From contig NW_014578586.1 in assembly GCF_000485595.1 (NCBI RefSeq), positions 64,121 through 106,234 of the forward strand: a stretch of 42,114 bases of DNA, given 5' to 3'. Position numbers and translations under genes: made by a program. Each line of letters begins with the position of its first letter. Position 1 is the first letter of the stretch. Source of the stretch: Priapulus caudatus (taxonomy: Eukaryota; Priapulida; Priapulimorpha; Priapulimorphida; Priapulidae). This document shows positions 32,340-42,114 of the stretch, one piece after another. The notes beneath the pieces were generated by a model, which was not told the origin of the DNA, made no database searches, and saw nothing but the letters and a program-made list of their open reading frames with translations.

Positions 32340-34260
32340 GCTAGGAACAGTCCGCATTTTTTAGTGTGGGGACACAGAGTGGTAGACATTTGGGGAATGA
32401 CATGCGTGAACGTGTTCACTTGTTCTAAAAACTGTATAACGGTGATCTGTTTCGTACGAGCTGCTGTCACCGCGAATCACAGAAGACTGTCGAATTTGAC
32501 ATTTCGCGAACCTTCCCAGTGATGGAACGGCTGTCATGAATCTTAGGAACAACTACGGCGTCTTTCGTTCGCCCAACGCTGCAGACGGTTTTTTTGACGT
32601 TCGAATTGGGGGCTCGACTGGGAGTTCGAAAGCAGTTGCGCCGCACACCCTTGGGCCTGACTGGCGTCGGGTGCCTCGTGGGGGCGCGCGGGTGGTGCAG
32701 TGCGAAAGCAGTGTGGGGACAAGATGGCGGTAGACATTTGGGACGTAACAGTGTTCACTTGTTATAACATAATTTCTCTCTTTTCGTACGAGCTGGTGTG
32801 CAGACGCGAATACAAAGAGAGCTGACGAAATGTTACTCGCGGTGCTGTGATATTTAACAGGGAATACAATGAAACGCTGAGCCTGGCATTGAGCTGTGTT
32901 CTTTGGCAGGTTCAATTGATAAGATCTATAAAAGTGTCCATTGTGCTTGTCACTGTGTGTATAAGTTTTTTATGAATTGTATTTTGTTATGCGGTCAGGT
33001 TGGCTTCATGTTAACGAGCCGTGGCAGCGTGCAGGCGGTATGCTAAGCTGGGTTTATAATAAATATATGCGGCGCAATTATCGCCTTCTTCATGTAAATC
33101 GGAATGTTCACCTTTACAACAATGACGACGGTTATAATCACATTATAATTGAACACAGCCGGACCCCCCCTGGCGCGCGTCGATGCCTTTAATTGCGTAG
33201 CGCTAATCTAGCGTTTCAGCTAGTTGGTTGACGTTAATTGACATGGAATAGAATGAACAGCTGGAGCTGATTGAGCTGTTCTTTTCTTTGCAAGTTCAAT
33301 TGGAATTGAATAAAGTGTGCCACCGGTGGTTTACTTTATTTTACACTTTGAATGATATATGTTTTATTTAATGATTGTATTTTCTTATTTATGGTAGCGG
33401 CTTCTATAACGAGCGGCAGCTTGCAGCGAGAAGATAGCTTGGTTTTTATATTAGAATTACGAATCTATCTTCCTGTTGATTCTTCTGGGGCTATGCCTCT
33501 ATTCATTGTTAATAGAATGTTCACCTATATACACACATGCGAAGCGTAATATCACTATCATCATACAGGGCGTCCTATTTGTTGACTTTATTTCGTCGGT
33601 GCATGTATATATGCGTATTATACTAGGGATTGCCGGTGAAGGCTTAACTGGGCGAGCAGGCGGTTCAAGTTTTTCTGCAGAAGTTTTTCTGACAACAGCA
33701 ATGACGGCTCCCTCGACCGCTAGGGAGTAGTGACGAAGTTTTTGCTATAGCAGCACGCTGTACGTATGGTATATTATAAGCAAACGGGCAAACGCGGCTG
33801 AGAGGGTCTGCACGTGCTGCCGACGTGTTCGTCGCCATCGGGGGAGCGCGGGTCAAAGGTTTGATATAAAACCTCGCGTTACGCGACATGGGTAATGTAG
33901 CTTCGCACTTCTTATAGTAGCTGTATACGTTTTTCGAACTTGAGGTCACGGGGCCTGTTGCTCTACAACATTAAAGGCTTAACTGTGTTGCGGGTATGAC
34001 GTTCTTTTCTTTGTCAATGTTAGAATAAAGTGACAGTTTGATGTAGTATTGCAGTTTCGTCAACTATTTTTAACGAATACTATTACTATTTTAGGCGACT
34101 TTACGACCTATTCAGACGTCGCTCATATGAAAGAAATTTTTCGTTCTTGTCGAACAACACCTTTACACTTGCACGCAGTTACACGGCCTGCCATCTATAT
34201 CGATGGTATGAAGATCGTTATGGGTTATGTCTGATTCGAAAGAAGATATGCTATTGCTGT
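32340..34260 (+). repeat. Degenerate repeats of about 340-410 bp
   Basis: Several segments recur in the same order. GGTAGACATTTGGG..GTTCACTTGTT..TTTCGTACGAGCTG is at about 32380-32465 and 32723-32795. TTGAGCTGT..TTCTTTG..GGTTCAATTG is at about 32890 and 33270, with GAATTGTATTTTGTTATG against GATTGTATTTTCTTAT and AATGTTCACCT downstream of each. A weaker GTTCTTTTCTTTG..AGAATAAAGTG is at about 34000. The pattern suggests an old tandem array or family of dispersed copies. No coding capacity is convincing. Confidence 0.65.
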
Positions 34261-35048
34261 ATGCTGTTACGGTCTATTGAGAGGGCTGTGGTATGGTATT
34301 TTATGCGCTTGCGCCTCTGCTCTCCTATTTCTGGTTTGAACTATGGACGTCTGATGCAAATATGAGAGCAGTGGGCGGGTAGATACACGTACACTACGGT
34401 TGTGGTTTTTCCTAAACCATTGTGAGTGTAAAGACCACCTATCAATCAGCGCGCCGTCTTAAAATGGTCAGAGAATGCGAGTGCCACGTCACGATTCGAC
34501 CGGCGGTAGCTTGGGTGCGGAACTAGTCGTTGGGGTACATCTTGAAGTGAGTTGCGCTTAGCGTGGTCGAACTGTGCAGGCGCGCGGAGTCTAGGTATGC
34601 AGGCGGCGGTTTTTTTTTTTAAAAAACTTTGAATGGTCGTAGATGGACTCCGTGCGCCATCTATTGGGGTGGCGTAATTCCAAGATTAATGTCATGGGCA
34701 TAATCAGCTTCGAAAAGGGAATTATTTTTTTTAATCGAAACAAGGCGGCCGGCACAAAGCACAAGGTTATTTGGATTTATTCTCGCCTACGTTGCAGAGC
34801 GAAAAAGCTTCTGCGCAATTGCCAGAATGCTCGCAATTGACGATTTATGAGCTTTATCCTATACCAGAATGGCCTCTGTGAAAGGTCTTCTATATAGGGC
34901 AGGCGAGTTGTCACTGAGATTGGGCCACAGGTGGCGCTGTTGCGCGTTCGCGAGTATATCGGGGCTGCGACTGTCCAGGGTCTTCTTAATTAATTTACAC
35001 GGGCCTTGAATGAGGTGTAAATCATTAATTTTTAATTGCCGTCAGTGT
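34261..35048. other. Gene-free DNA
   Basis: Unique sequence with a homopolymer run (T12 followed by A6 at about 34609-34626). No motifs, splice-linked frames or RNA genes were recognised. Confidence 0.5.
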
Positions 35049-35271
35049 GCGGCGGGGGTCCTATATCACATACATGTTACTACTAGCCTTTTATAACAGA
35101 ATACAGTATTTGATTCACATATTGCGTTGCTTTTCTTCTACTTTATGTGCCGCGCAACAGGACCCCCGCCGCGCCGGGGTTCGGAGCCGCCGGGGGGCGC
35201 GGCCCCGCACACGAAGCCGAGCCCAGAGGGGCAGGCCACACCGGGCCCAGCGCCAGACCCGGGCGGTACCG
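35049..35271. repeat. 14-bp inverted repeat next to a GC-rich island
   Basis: GCGGCGGGGGTCCT at 35049-35062 is the exact reverse complement of 35159-35172, enclosing 96 nt of AT-rich DNA. From 35157 to 35271 the sequence is strongly G+C (GCCGCCGGGGGGCGCGGCCC and similar), unlike all around it. Plus-strand frames here give Pro/Gly-rich peptides with no known domain. Confidence 0.75.
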
Positions 35272-35667
35272 ATTTTATCCCTCTCTGTGTGTACGTTCGC
35301 TTCGGAATGTTTTTTTATGCATTTATGTTGTTTATATACATTCGACATACTTTAATGCGGAGCAGATACTGCACAGTGTACGGGCGTGTGCTCGTGCTTA
35401 ATATTCTTATTTACGTGTTTATCTACGTATTTTTTTTTTGATGCGCTTTAACAAACGTCCATTGCTCTACGACGAGCACGCTTGGGGAACAGTTGACGAC
35501 GACGACAAAACACTGGTTCAACTTCGCTTTTCAGAGCGATTTTCTTCTGGTGGTCGGGATAGTTCCATTCTTGTCTTCCCAATAACGTGGCTCGAGTGTT
35601 TTACTGAAACGTTTACTTATTGTTACCACGCAATAACGTGAGCGTTTTTCTCAGGTGGAACATTTTC

Positions 35668-37127
35668 GTCCTTCCGTTTGTGTGCGGCCGCGTGCGTACG
35701 TCTGTTTCGTTAGTGTGCGCTTGCATGCGTAAGTCCTTCCGTTTTGCAGCGTTCGGCGACACGTCCTTCCGTTTTACAGGCGTGCGTCGTCTTCTGTTTT
35801 GCGATAAGGTGCGGCTACGTCTTTGTTTACAGTTTGGCTGCCCAACGTCTCTTTCCGTTTGCAGGTGTGGCACGTTTTTCCGTTTGCAGGCGTGCGCACG
35901 GCGTCTCTTCCGTTTGCAGTGTGTGGCGCACGTCTCTTCCGTTTGCAGGTGTGTCGTCGCGTCTTCTGTTTGCCAGTTGTTTGCGCAGTCCTTCCGTTTT
36001 TGCAGGTTGTGCGCCGTCCTTCCGTTTTTGCAGTGTGAGTGGCACGTCTTTCGTTTGCAAGGTGTTGGTGCGCCTGGTCTGTTTGCAGGTGGTCGCGCAC
36101 GTCTTCTTTCCGTGTTGCAGCGTGTGCGCAGTCCCTTCCGTGTGCAGGCGTGGGCACGTCCTTTTCCGTTTGCAGGTCGTGCGCCGCCCCTTCTGTTTGC
36201 AGGTGTGGCGCACGTCTTTCCGTTTGCAGGGTGTGCGCACGTCTTCCTTTGCGCGTTGTGCGTGCGTCCTTTCTGGGTTTGCAGGGTGCGCACGTCCCTT
36301 TCCGTTTCTTTGTGTGTATGTGCGTTGCGCACGTCCCTTTCCGTTTTGTTTGTGTATGTTGAGTGGCACGTCCCTTCCGTTATTGAGGGCGTGCGCACGT
36401 CCTTCTCGTTTGTGTGTATGTGGCGTGCCGCACGTCCTTCCGTTTGTGTGTATGTGCTGGTGCGCACGTCCCTTCCGTTTATTGAGCGTGTGCGCACGTC
36501 CTTCCGTTTATGCTATGTGTGTGCGTGCGCACGGTCCTTCCGTTTGCAGGTGTGGCGTCGTTCGTTTGTCTGTGTGTGGTGGCACGTCTTCCGTTTGATG
36601 CTTTGCGACAGTCCTTCGTTTGCATGCGTGCGCACGTCCTTCCGTTTGCAGTGGTCATGTGCGCACGTCCTTCCGTTTGTCACGTGTGTGTGTGCGTGGC
36701 ACGCCACCCCCATACTATCCCTTCCGTTTGTAGTGCGTGGCAGTCCCTTCCGTTTGCAGGCGTGCGTACGTCCCTTCCGTTTGCAGACGTGCGCACGTCC
36801 TTTCCGTTTGCAGGCGTGCGCACGTCCCTTTCGTTTGCAGGCGTGCGCACGTTCCTTCCGTTTGCAGGTGTGCGCACGTCCCTTCCGTTTGCAGGCGTGC
36901 GTACGTCCCTTCCGTTTGCAGACGTGCGCACGTCCCTTCCGTTTGCAGGTGTGCGCACGTCCCTTTCGTTTGCAGGCGTGCGCACGTTCCTTCCGTTTGC
37001 AGGTGTGCGCACGTCCCTTCCGTTTGCAGGCGTGCGCACGCCGCTTTCGCTTGCAGGTGTGCGCACGTCCCTTCCGTTTGCAGGTGTGCGTGCGGGCGTG
37101 TGCACGTACACGTGCGGGCGTGCGTGC
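35668..37127 (+). repeat. 27-bp minisatellite (GTCCCTTCCGTTTGCAGGCG type)
   Basis: The unit is GTCCCTTCCGTTTGCAGGCG followed by TGCGCAC. Units are irregular and of varied length in the first kilobase and regular (27 bp) from about 36740 to 37085. Within the regular part, variants recur every five units (135 bp), a higher-order repeat. As 27 is a multiple of three, several frames stay open (nine-residue repeats such as RPFRLQACA, TSLPFAGVR, or GRDVRTPAN on minus), so the 500-codon open frame is a by-product. Confidence 0.93.
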
Positions 37128-38501
37128 GCACGTAGGCTCTTATCAATTGTGTTAGTAAAGGTAGCACATTATGCTACTAGCAGTGCTCGTGTTTTGTCCA
37201 AATTATGCTCAAATTATGCTCGTTTTTAAAAATTATGCTCGTTTTTCAGAGAATATGCTATTCACAAGTAACACAAGAAAAGTCTAAATCAAATGCTTTA
37301 TTGTTAAGGAAAGCAAGTTTCTAGCTTTGAAATGATCCATTCTTTCTCCTGAATTGGTCTGGACCGCTCTAAACACAACACAAAACTATATTGATGACTC
37401 AGTCAGTTTCCTCAAAATGCACCATGCTTATTCGCGTTTGATTTCGTTCTCCTAATATCCGCTTATAATACTTATATAATATATTATAATCAGAAGTATT
37501 AGAATAATCATCAATAATTATCAGAATAATTATAATCTCCTAATAATAGCACTATGTGGTTAGTATTGTGGGATTTTACAGGGTCATACACACCAGGCTT
37601 GGTACACACAATTACCGCCAACGGCACGCCAACATTACATACGACGATACGCAATAAACATAAATCCATTTTCACGTTAAAAGCGACCAAATGTGTCCAT
37701 ATCTAGCCAAGCTGCTGCTGCGGTGGTGATGCGTGTGCTATAACCATAATTTTTACACAAACACGCACGCATTTTGTCGTCACTGCTGCTAATGCATCCA
37801 TCCATCGCATCACAACCGCTGGCAAATAAAGAGAGATGGGAGAGGGGAGGAAATTTTGCAGGGGGGAGAGTAAGAGGGAGAGGGTGCGATCGGTTTCCTA
37901 ACATGTTCGAGTATAGTAACGAGGGAATGAAAATGGGAAGGAAATGCTTTTTTTACGGTTCCGAAATTAAAAAAAGCAAGACGTGTGGGATGAGTTCAGT
38001 CGAATGCGATAATCGAAATGTTTCTTCAGTCGTTTATTGCAATGATTGGTGGTACATTTCATCTACCTACCTTCGTAGGGTGAATGTAATCGTGTGTCTT
38101 AATATCAAGAGCGTATTAAGTGTGCTTAATACTGCTTAATAATGTTTAATGCATACTTAATACGCTCTTGGTAAAATGTATGTCGAAAATGTAAAGGCGT
38201 GGAGGAAGTTGCAACTACCCCCTCCCCCGGACACTGTGGTTCGTGTAATATATTATAATTATGTAGACACGTCATGTGCACGTAGCGATGTCGATATAAT
38301 AATTGTGATCGCGCAGAGAGCGTGTTGTCTGGGCGAGTGTAGCCGCGCGCGTGTATCACACGTATACTACTATCACTCGAACACGACTCGGTCGCTTTTG
38401 AAAGGGAAAGGGTTATTTCTGCATTCGCACGAATACCGTCAAAGACACGAGAAGAAATTCCGCGAGAATAAAAGAATACGAGAGAAATCTGTGAGAGAAA
38501 A
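37128..38501. other. Region between the minisatellite and the receptor-like gene
   Basis: It starts with AAATTATGCTC repeats (about 37199-37245), which resemble a worn transposon end, and continues with AT-rich unique DNA and a GA-rich patch (about 37830-37880). A perfect hairpin stands at 38106-38170. The promoter of the receptor-like gene would be expected near 38170-38500, but no TATA box is evident. Confidence 0.5.
38106..38170. repeat. Perfect 16-bp hairpin upstream of the receptor-like gene
   Basis: CAAGAGCGTATTAAGT at 38106-38121 is the exact reverse complement of 38155-38170, with a 33-nt loop rich in TTAAT words (GTGCTTAATACTGCTTAATA). It lies about 330 bp before the candidate start codon. 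Confidence 0.9.
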
Positions 38502-39686
38502 ATGTCAGAAAGAAAGAATATCATTCCTTTGTGTCGTACGGTTGGCATCATGCATCGTGGAGTCTCCGTCGTCGACGTCGAAGAAAAAACGAAGCACGAG
38601 GAGACCCTCTCGAACGCCGTCGAGGCCGCGGAAGAAGACAACCTGTACGACGCGTTGCGACCTCTGTTCAGATGCATGAATCTGTTCGGGATGTGGCCCG
38701 TGAGAGACACGCCGCCAGGAGACGCCCGCGCGCCGCAGGGATGCTGCGCTGTCGTCTCCTACGGCGCCGTCCTCACTATAAAATACGGCGGCTGTGTACT
38801 CGTCAAGTCCAGCTTGAGGAGTATCAGCATCATAATCTACTTACAGTTCTCGTTCTCTAGGGTTCTTGTTTTCGGCTCAGCTGTGCGTAAACGTCGGCTT
38901 CTTTCTCCCAGGACGTCGCCAGCTGACAACCTTCCACCACAACTGGCGGACGGTGTTCCGGCAGGGCGACGGGACTCCGTGGGCGGGGCCCCGTAGATCG
39001 TCTGCGAGGGTGGCCGGTTACGACGCAGCGAGGCGTTCTTCCGTCACGGCCGTCGCCATGGCAACGGTTCTAATTTTACTGAGATTGCTAACTAGCCTGG
39101 GCTCGATCCTCGCTGACAGCTGGCAGAGTAAAGGCATCGAGGTGTACGAAGAATATGAAATCTCGCTCGACTCGCGCGCGCAGCTGATATACGTCTACGT
39201 GTCGTCGGTCACCGTCACGATGCTGGTCGAATACATATCTTATTCATGCTCCCAATCTCCCTGATCTGTTGTCTACGCGAGGTGCTGACACGGGAATTCT
39301 CCAAGCTAGCAGATATTCTCGGGGACGTGGTGAGAGAGGAGAACGGAGCCGGGAGCTCGGCTCGCGTGCTGGGAGGCTTCCCGCGCGCGGACGCTTGCAG
39401 ACGACTGGTGCGGCGCCACCAGTACCTCTCCGCGCTCGTGGCGCGCATCGACGCTATCTTTGGTCCGATTCTCCTGACGACGTACGCTTTTTTATTCACG
39501 ATGATGTGCATTATTCTCTACCTTGCGGTCTATACTGCGAACGTGATGGGTTTCACGCTGAAGGCGCTGTTTGCTGTTCTCAATAATGTCTGCTTCTGTG
39601 TGATCTACGTGAAATACGGGGCCAGTCTAGCTCTCTCCGCGGCCAGGCTCACCGAGGCGGTAGATAGCGCCACCTATACCTTCTGA
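38502..39686 (+). CDS. Probable gustatory-receptor-like seven-transmembrane protein, frame-broken and C-terminally incomplete
   Basis: Three overlapping frames make one continuous protein of about 390 residues: 38502 to about 38866, then +1 to about 39240, then the first frame to the stop at 39686. One surplus base (near 38866-38868) and one missing base (near 39240-39245) would explain both shifts. The N-terminus has LYDALRPLFRCMNLFGMWPV, like the LRPL...G..P start of invertebrate gustatory receptors. Six hydrophobic segments follow. A RRQLTTFHHNW motif after TM2 and LREVLTREFSKLADIL after TM4 also fit. TM7, with the TY....QF motif of the family, is missing: the protein ends SATYTF. A donor-like gcg|gtagat at about 39660 suggests a further exon not found here. 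ATG 38502 is the first in frame. Confidence 0.62.
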
Positions 39687-39848
39687 AGAATTAGCATTTA
39701 CAATAATTATATTAATAATAATTAATAATAATAATAATAATAATGACCTCTGTAAATGACCTCGTATTACTGGCGCCGTCAACTGAGAAGAAGTTTGAGG
39801 TAGGCATTTCTCATCGTTACACTGTTATGAACGTACGCTTGATGATTC

Positions 39849-39857
39849 CACACACAC

Positions 39858-39939
<82 letters not shown>

Positions 39940-39966
39940 ATACACACACATGACACACATACACAG
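39849..39966 (+). repeat. (CA)n microsatellite
   Basis: Nearly pure CA over about 85 bp, then CATACA variants. It lies downstream of the receptor-like gene, which is preceded on this side by an AAT trinucleotide run at about 39704-39743. Confidence 0.95.
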
Positions 39967-40251
39967 TGCTAGCGCATGCGCGATATATCCCGGGACCCGA
40001 GAAGAAGAATATTTTACGAAGATTATGCATTCAAAGTGAAGAGGATTTATCCTTGCATAGATTTAGTTGATAAAATTCCATCAGTAGACCTCACTTGAAA
40101 AATAGGGAGAAAACCTTGCATGTAATGTCCCCGCTGCATGCATCTACCAGTCAGTACAAAAACTGGCAATGTTAGTGTGTTAGCGCATGCGCAATATCTC
40201 ACCAGAGGCGTCATATGGGCGTTATATTTTGCAGAAAAGAAGACGTTAAAA

Positions 40252-40557
40252 AGTGGCGTATCCAGAAATGGATGAACAGGGGGGTGAAATGTACCTGGCC
40301 TGCCGAAGGCAACTCCGCGTGCCGCGGGCACGCCAGTGATAGGCGGGTCTGGGGGCATGCTCTCCCAAGAAATTTTGAAATATTTTCCTGCAATCTGAGG
40401 CATAATTACTGTGGGCCATATTCTGATGTCTGATGACACTATATCTCAACCCTAGACTCAACCCTACAATTTAGGATTTAAAACACTCTTTTTTTCTGGG
40501 CATGCAAACGGGGGAAGGGGGCATACGCCGGCTCCGCCCTATTCTGGATACGCCACT
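40252..40557. mobile_element. MITE with AGTGGCGTATCCAGAA terminal repeats
   Basis: The 16-bp left end AGTGGCGTATCCAGAA is matched exactly by the reverse complement of 40542-40557. The element is 306 bp, has a GC-rich core (GGGGGTGAAATG, GCATGCTC), and shows no intact open frame. The minus-strand 130-codon frame across its edge is a chance frame. A target duplication is not evident, so the superfamily is open. Confidence 0.85.
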
Positions 40558-40719
40558 GGTAAATACGTAAGTGCGCATAGGCTAAACACAAGGCTAACAC
40601 AGCAGCGGTAGAATCAAACATGGCGCCACCGGCGCGTTAACTATTAGCCAAACAACATCCTCAGAGTCAGAGCCCTCCCTTACTAAAGCGTCTGAATTAG
40701 CAATTCAGGCGAATACCAG

Positions 40720-40780
40720 TCAGATGATACAAGCATAGACTAAGAACAACTTATTCTTAATCTTGGTCTATGATACAAGT
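40720..40780. repeat. Imperfect hairpin with flanking direct repeat
   Basis: CATAGACTAAGAA pairs with TTCTTA..GTCTATG, the right arm carrying six extra bases; TGATACAAG flanks it on both sides as a direct repeat. It may be a remnant of a small mobile element. Confidence 0.65.
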
Positions 40781-40914
40781 TAGGTAAAATGCTAGGTAAA
40801 ATCTCGTTAAGCAGTTACTGAGTTAGTTATTACAATACATTACTCATTAGCCTAGCAGTTGGCATCATTCATGGTATTATTGTTGAGGTTGCGATTTCTC
40901 CGCTGTCAGTCGAA

Positions 40915-41128
40915 TACTACTAGTACTAGTACTAGTACTACTACTACTAGTACTGTCAGTCGAATACTACTACTACTATAGCCACAAGTTCCCATCTCGC
41001 TTAAAACTTTGCTTAACACTACGTGGCGAGACGTCGTGTAACAGTCGGAGAGCCTGGTCGGTTTACTACTACTAGTACTAGTACTAGTACTAGTACTACT
41101 ACTACTACTAGTACTAGTAGTAGTACTC
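40915..41128. repeat. Two self-complementary (ACT/AGT)n arrays
   Basis: TACTAGTACTAG-type runs at about 40915-40977 and 41065-41128 mix ACT and AGT triplets, so each array can pair with itself and with the other. They flank about 90 bp of unique sequence. GTCAGTCGAATACTAC is directly repeated at about 40906 and 40954. Confidence 0.85.
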
Positions 41129-41358
41129 ACAGGCACTTGAAGCGTTTCAATAAAATATAATGCTAACTAAATACGAAATATATTTACTTAGTACAAAATT
41201 CTTAATGTTTCTATACTATACTAGCCAGGCCTACTCTCTTTCACCTACGGCTACACCGCCGATAGTTTCCAACCACTGCATAATGTGCATTACCGGCTGC
41301 CATTGCTCTCGCGGCGCGACTGTTGCACGCTTGCACTAATATAGAGAGTATATATATA

Positions 41359-41820
41359 CAGGGGTCGAAATTAGCGGTATCCCGATATCCGCGGGATAGT
41401 AGATTCTTGTGTTGGATACCAGATTTCAATGCTTGGTATCCCGCCGGGATAGTAAAAAAAAATCGTCAAAATCGGTATAGTTGTTGTTGAGTTATCAACT
41501 TTATACGGCAGCGCATCTGAGCGAGTGCGCGCGATCTGAGCGGGCGCAGGCCACTCTAGCGTTATACAGCAGGCATAGCATATTTGCAAGCTCCAGCGTA
41601 AATGTGATGTGTATACATTGTATCAAGCAAACCAGACAATGCATCTAGACAATACGTCTGCAGTGTACTGTGGCGGCGTATGTAAAATGAATGCGAGCGA
41701 TGAGTTTTGAAGGCAAACAATTGTTAAAATTACTATCCAAAAAATGGGATACCAGATCTTTGGGAGGGATACCAGATTTTAATACCTGGTATCCCGAATG
41801 GATACCATACAGGGCTTGAA
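41359..41820. mobile_element. Probable hAT-type element ends, incomplete
   Basis: CAGGGGTCGAAATTAGCGG at 41359 and CAGGGCTTGAAACTAACC at 41810 resemble the CAGGG starts of hAT elements. Between them GGTATCCCG and its reverse complement recur (about 41376, 41433, 41748, 41769, 41788), forming short inverted pairs. No matching right end was found, so the boundaries are open. Confidence 0.4.
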
Positions 41821-42066
41821 ACTAACCTAAAATGTTCACTAGCCAGCAGGGCTAGTGACCTGTAAAATCTACTAGCCCTTAAAAATATCTCCCAACCCTT
41901 ACTTTTCTGAAGTGCCGCGCTGAGGCTACGCAGTGAGTAAAATTTTGCCATTTGCGAGGAGGTGGGGGGAGGTGAGGTGGGTGAATCTGGGTTTTGATTT
42001 TAGACGCTCCGAGATGCATTCTGCGAAATTCCTTGACTGTGAAAATTTAGATTGAGCATATATTCA

Positions 42067-42102
<36 letters not shown>

Positions 42103-42114
42103 CATAATATATAT
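41821..42114. other. Window end, no gene seen
   Basis: This contains CACTAGCC and GGGCTAGTG words (41838-41876) able to pair, then G-rich sequence and a (TA)n run from about 42068 to the end. Confidence 0.6.

Noticed and set aside
32092-32915. Arg/Pro-rich open frames on both strands
   Set aside because: Several short frames overlap in a GC-rich patch and in degenerate repeats; none has motifs or consistent splice sites.
35668-37127. CRISPR array
   Set aside because: Units are contiguous 27-bp tandem copies with no unique spacers, and the window is animal DNA.
35620-37155. Open frame of 511 codons on plus and frames of similar kind on minus
   Set aside because: They lie in a 27-bp minisatellite; a unit divisible by three keeps several frames open. 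The peptides are pure nine-residue repeats with no independent support.
38126-38710. Minus-strand open frame of 194 codons
   Set aside because: It lies opposite the receptor-like gene and its upstream region, has no recognisable domain, and the plus frame has family-like motifs.
40047-40439. Minus-strand open frame of 130 codons
   Set aside because: It crosses one end of a MITE with exact inverted termini, and the rest has no domain signal.

Overview
This is a stretch of an invertebrate animal genome: GT-AG introns, exon-sized coding islands, long simple repeats, small inverted-repeat DNA transposons, and gene families of animal neurons and chemosensation. The species cannot be fixed. A probable gustatory-receptor-like gene suggests a protostome, perhaps an ecdysozoan, but that is inference. 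No bacterial operon, CRISPR array, rRNA or convincing tRNA was seen. There are two scaffold gaps (25 N at 13536-13560, 10 N at 29976-29985) and one single N at 3834.

Layout. (1) 466-2969, minus strand: four exons of a sodium-dependent neurotransmitter transporter (SLC6). They do not lie in protein order: the C-terminal exons (TM10-TM12) precede the TM6 and TM7 exons in the direction of transcription. (2) 3057-4640: a pogo-like MITE and an ATGG satellite of about 0.8 kb. (3) 4825-5970, plus: a complete two-exon gene for a secreted cyclase-family (kynurenine-formamidase-like) metallohydrolase of 292 residues. (4) 5971-13248: about 7 kb without a recognisable gene, holding a fold-back element and a second inverted-repeat element. 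(5) 13249-29518: a high-affinity choline transporter gene (CHT1/SLC5A7 type) in a large broken palindrome. Exon 1 is on plus, followed by the 25-N gap. Then comes an inverted, error-rich copy of exons 8 to 3 on minus (16176-20554), with exon 2 also on minus (21635-21741). Exons 3-8 follow on plus (23398-29518). (6) 31.1-37.2 kb: no recognisable gene; degenerate repeats of about 390 bp, a GC-rich island, and a 27-bp minisatellite of 1.4 kb. (7) 38502-39686, plus: a probable seven-transmembrane gustatory-receptor-like gene, broken by two opposite one-base frame shifts and lacking a visible TM7. (8) 39.7-42.1 kb: microsatellites and transposon ends.

Biology. Choline uptake and SLC6 transport are both presynaptic functions, but nothing here shows a functional cluster; the genes are ordinary neighbours on different strands. 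The strongest signals are structural: the CHT palindrome and the scrambled SLC6 exons. Both may be assembly errors from noisy long reads or from two haplotypes. The alternative is real inversion and duplication. I found no convincing evidence of a new biological system.
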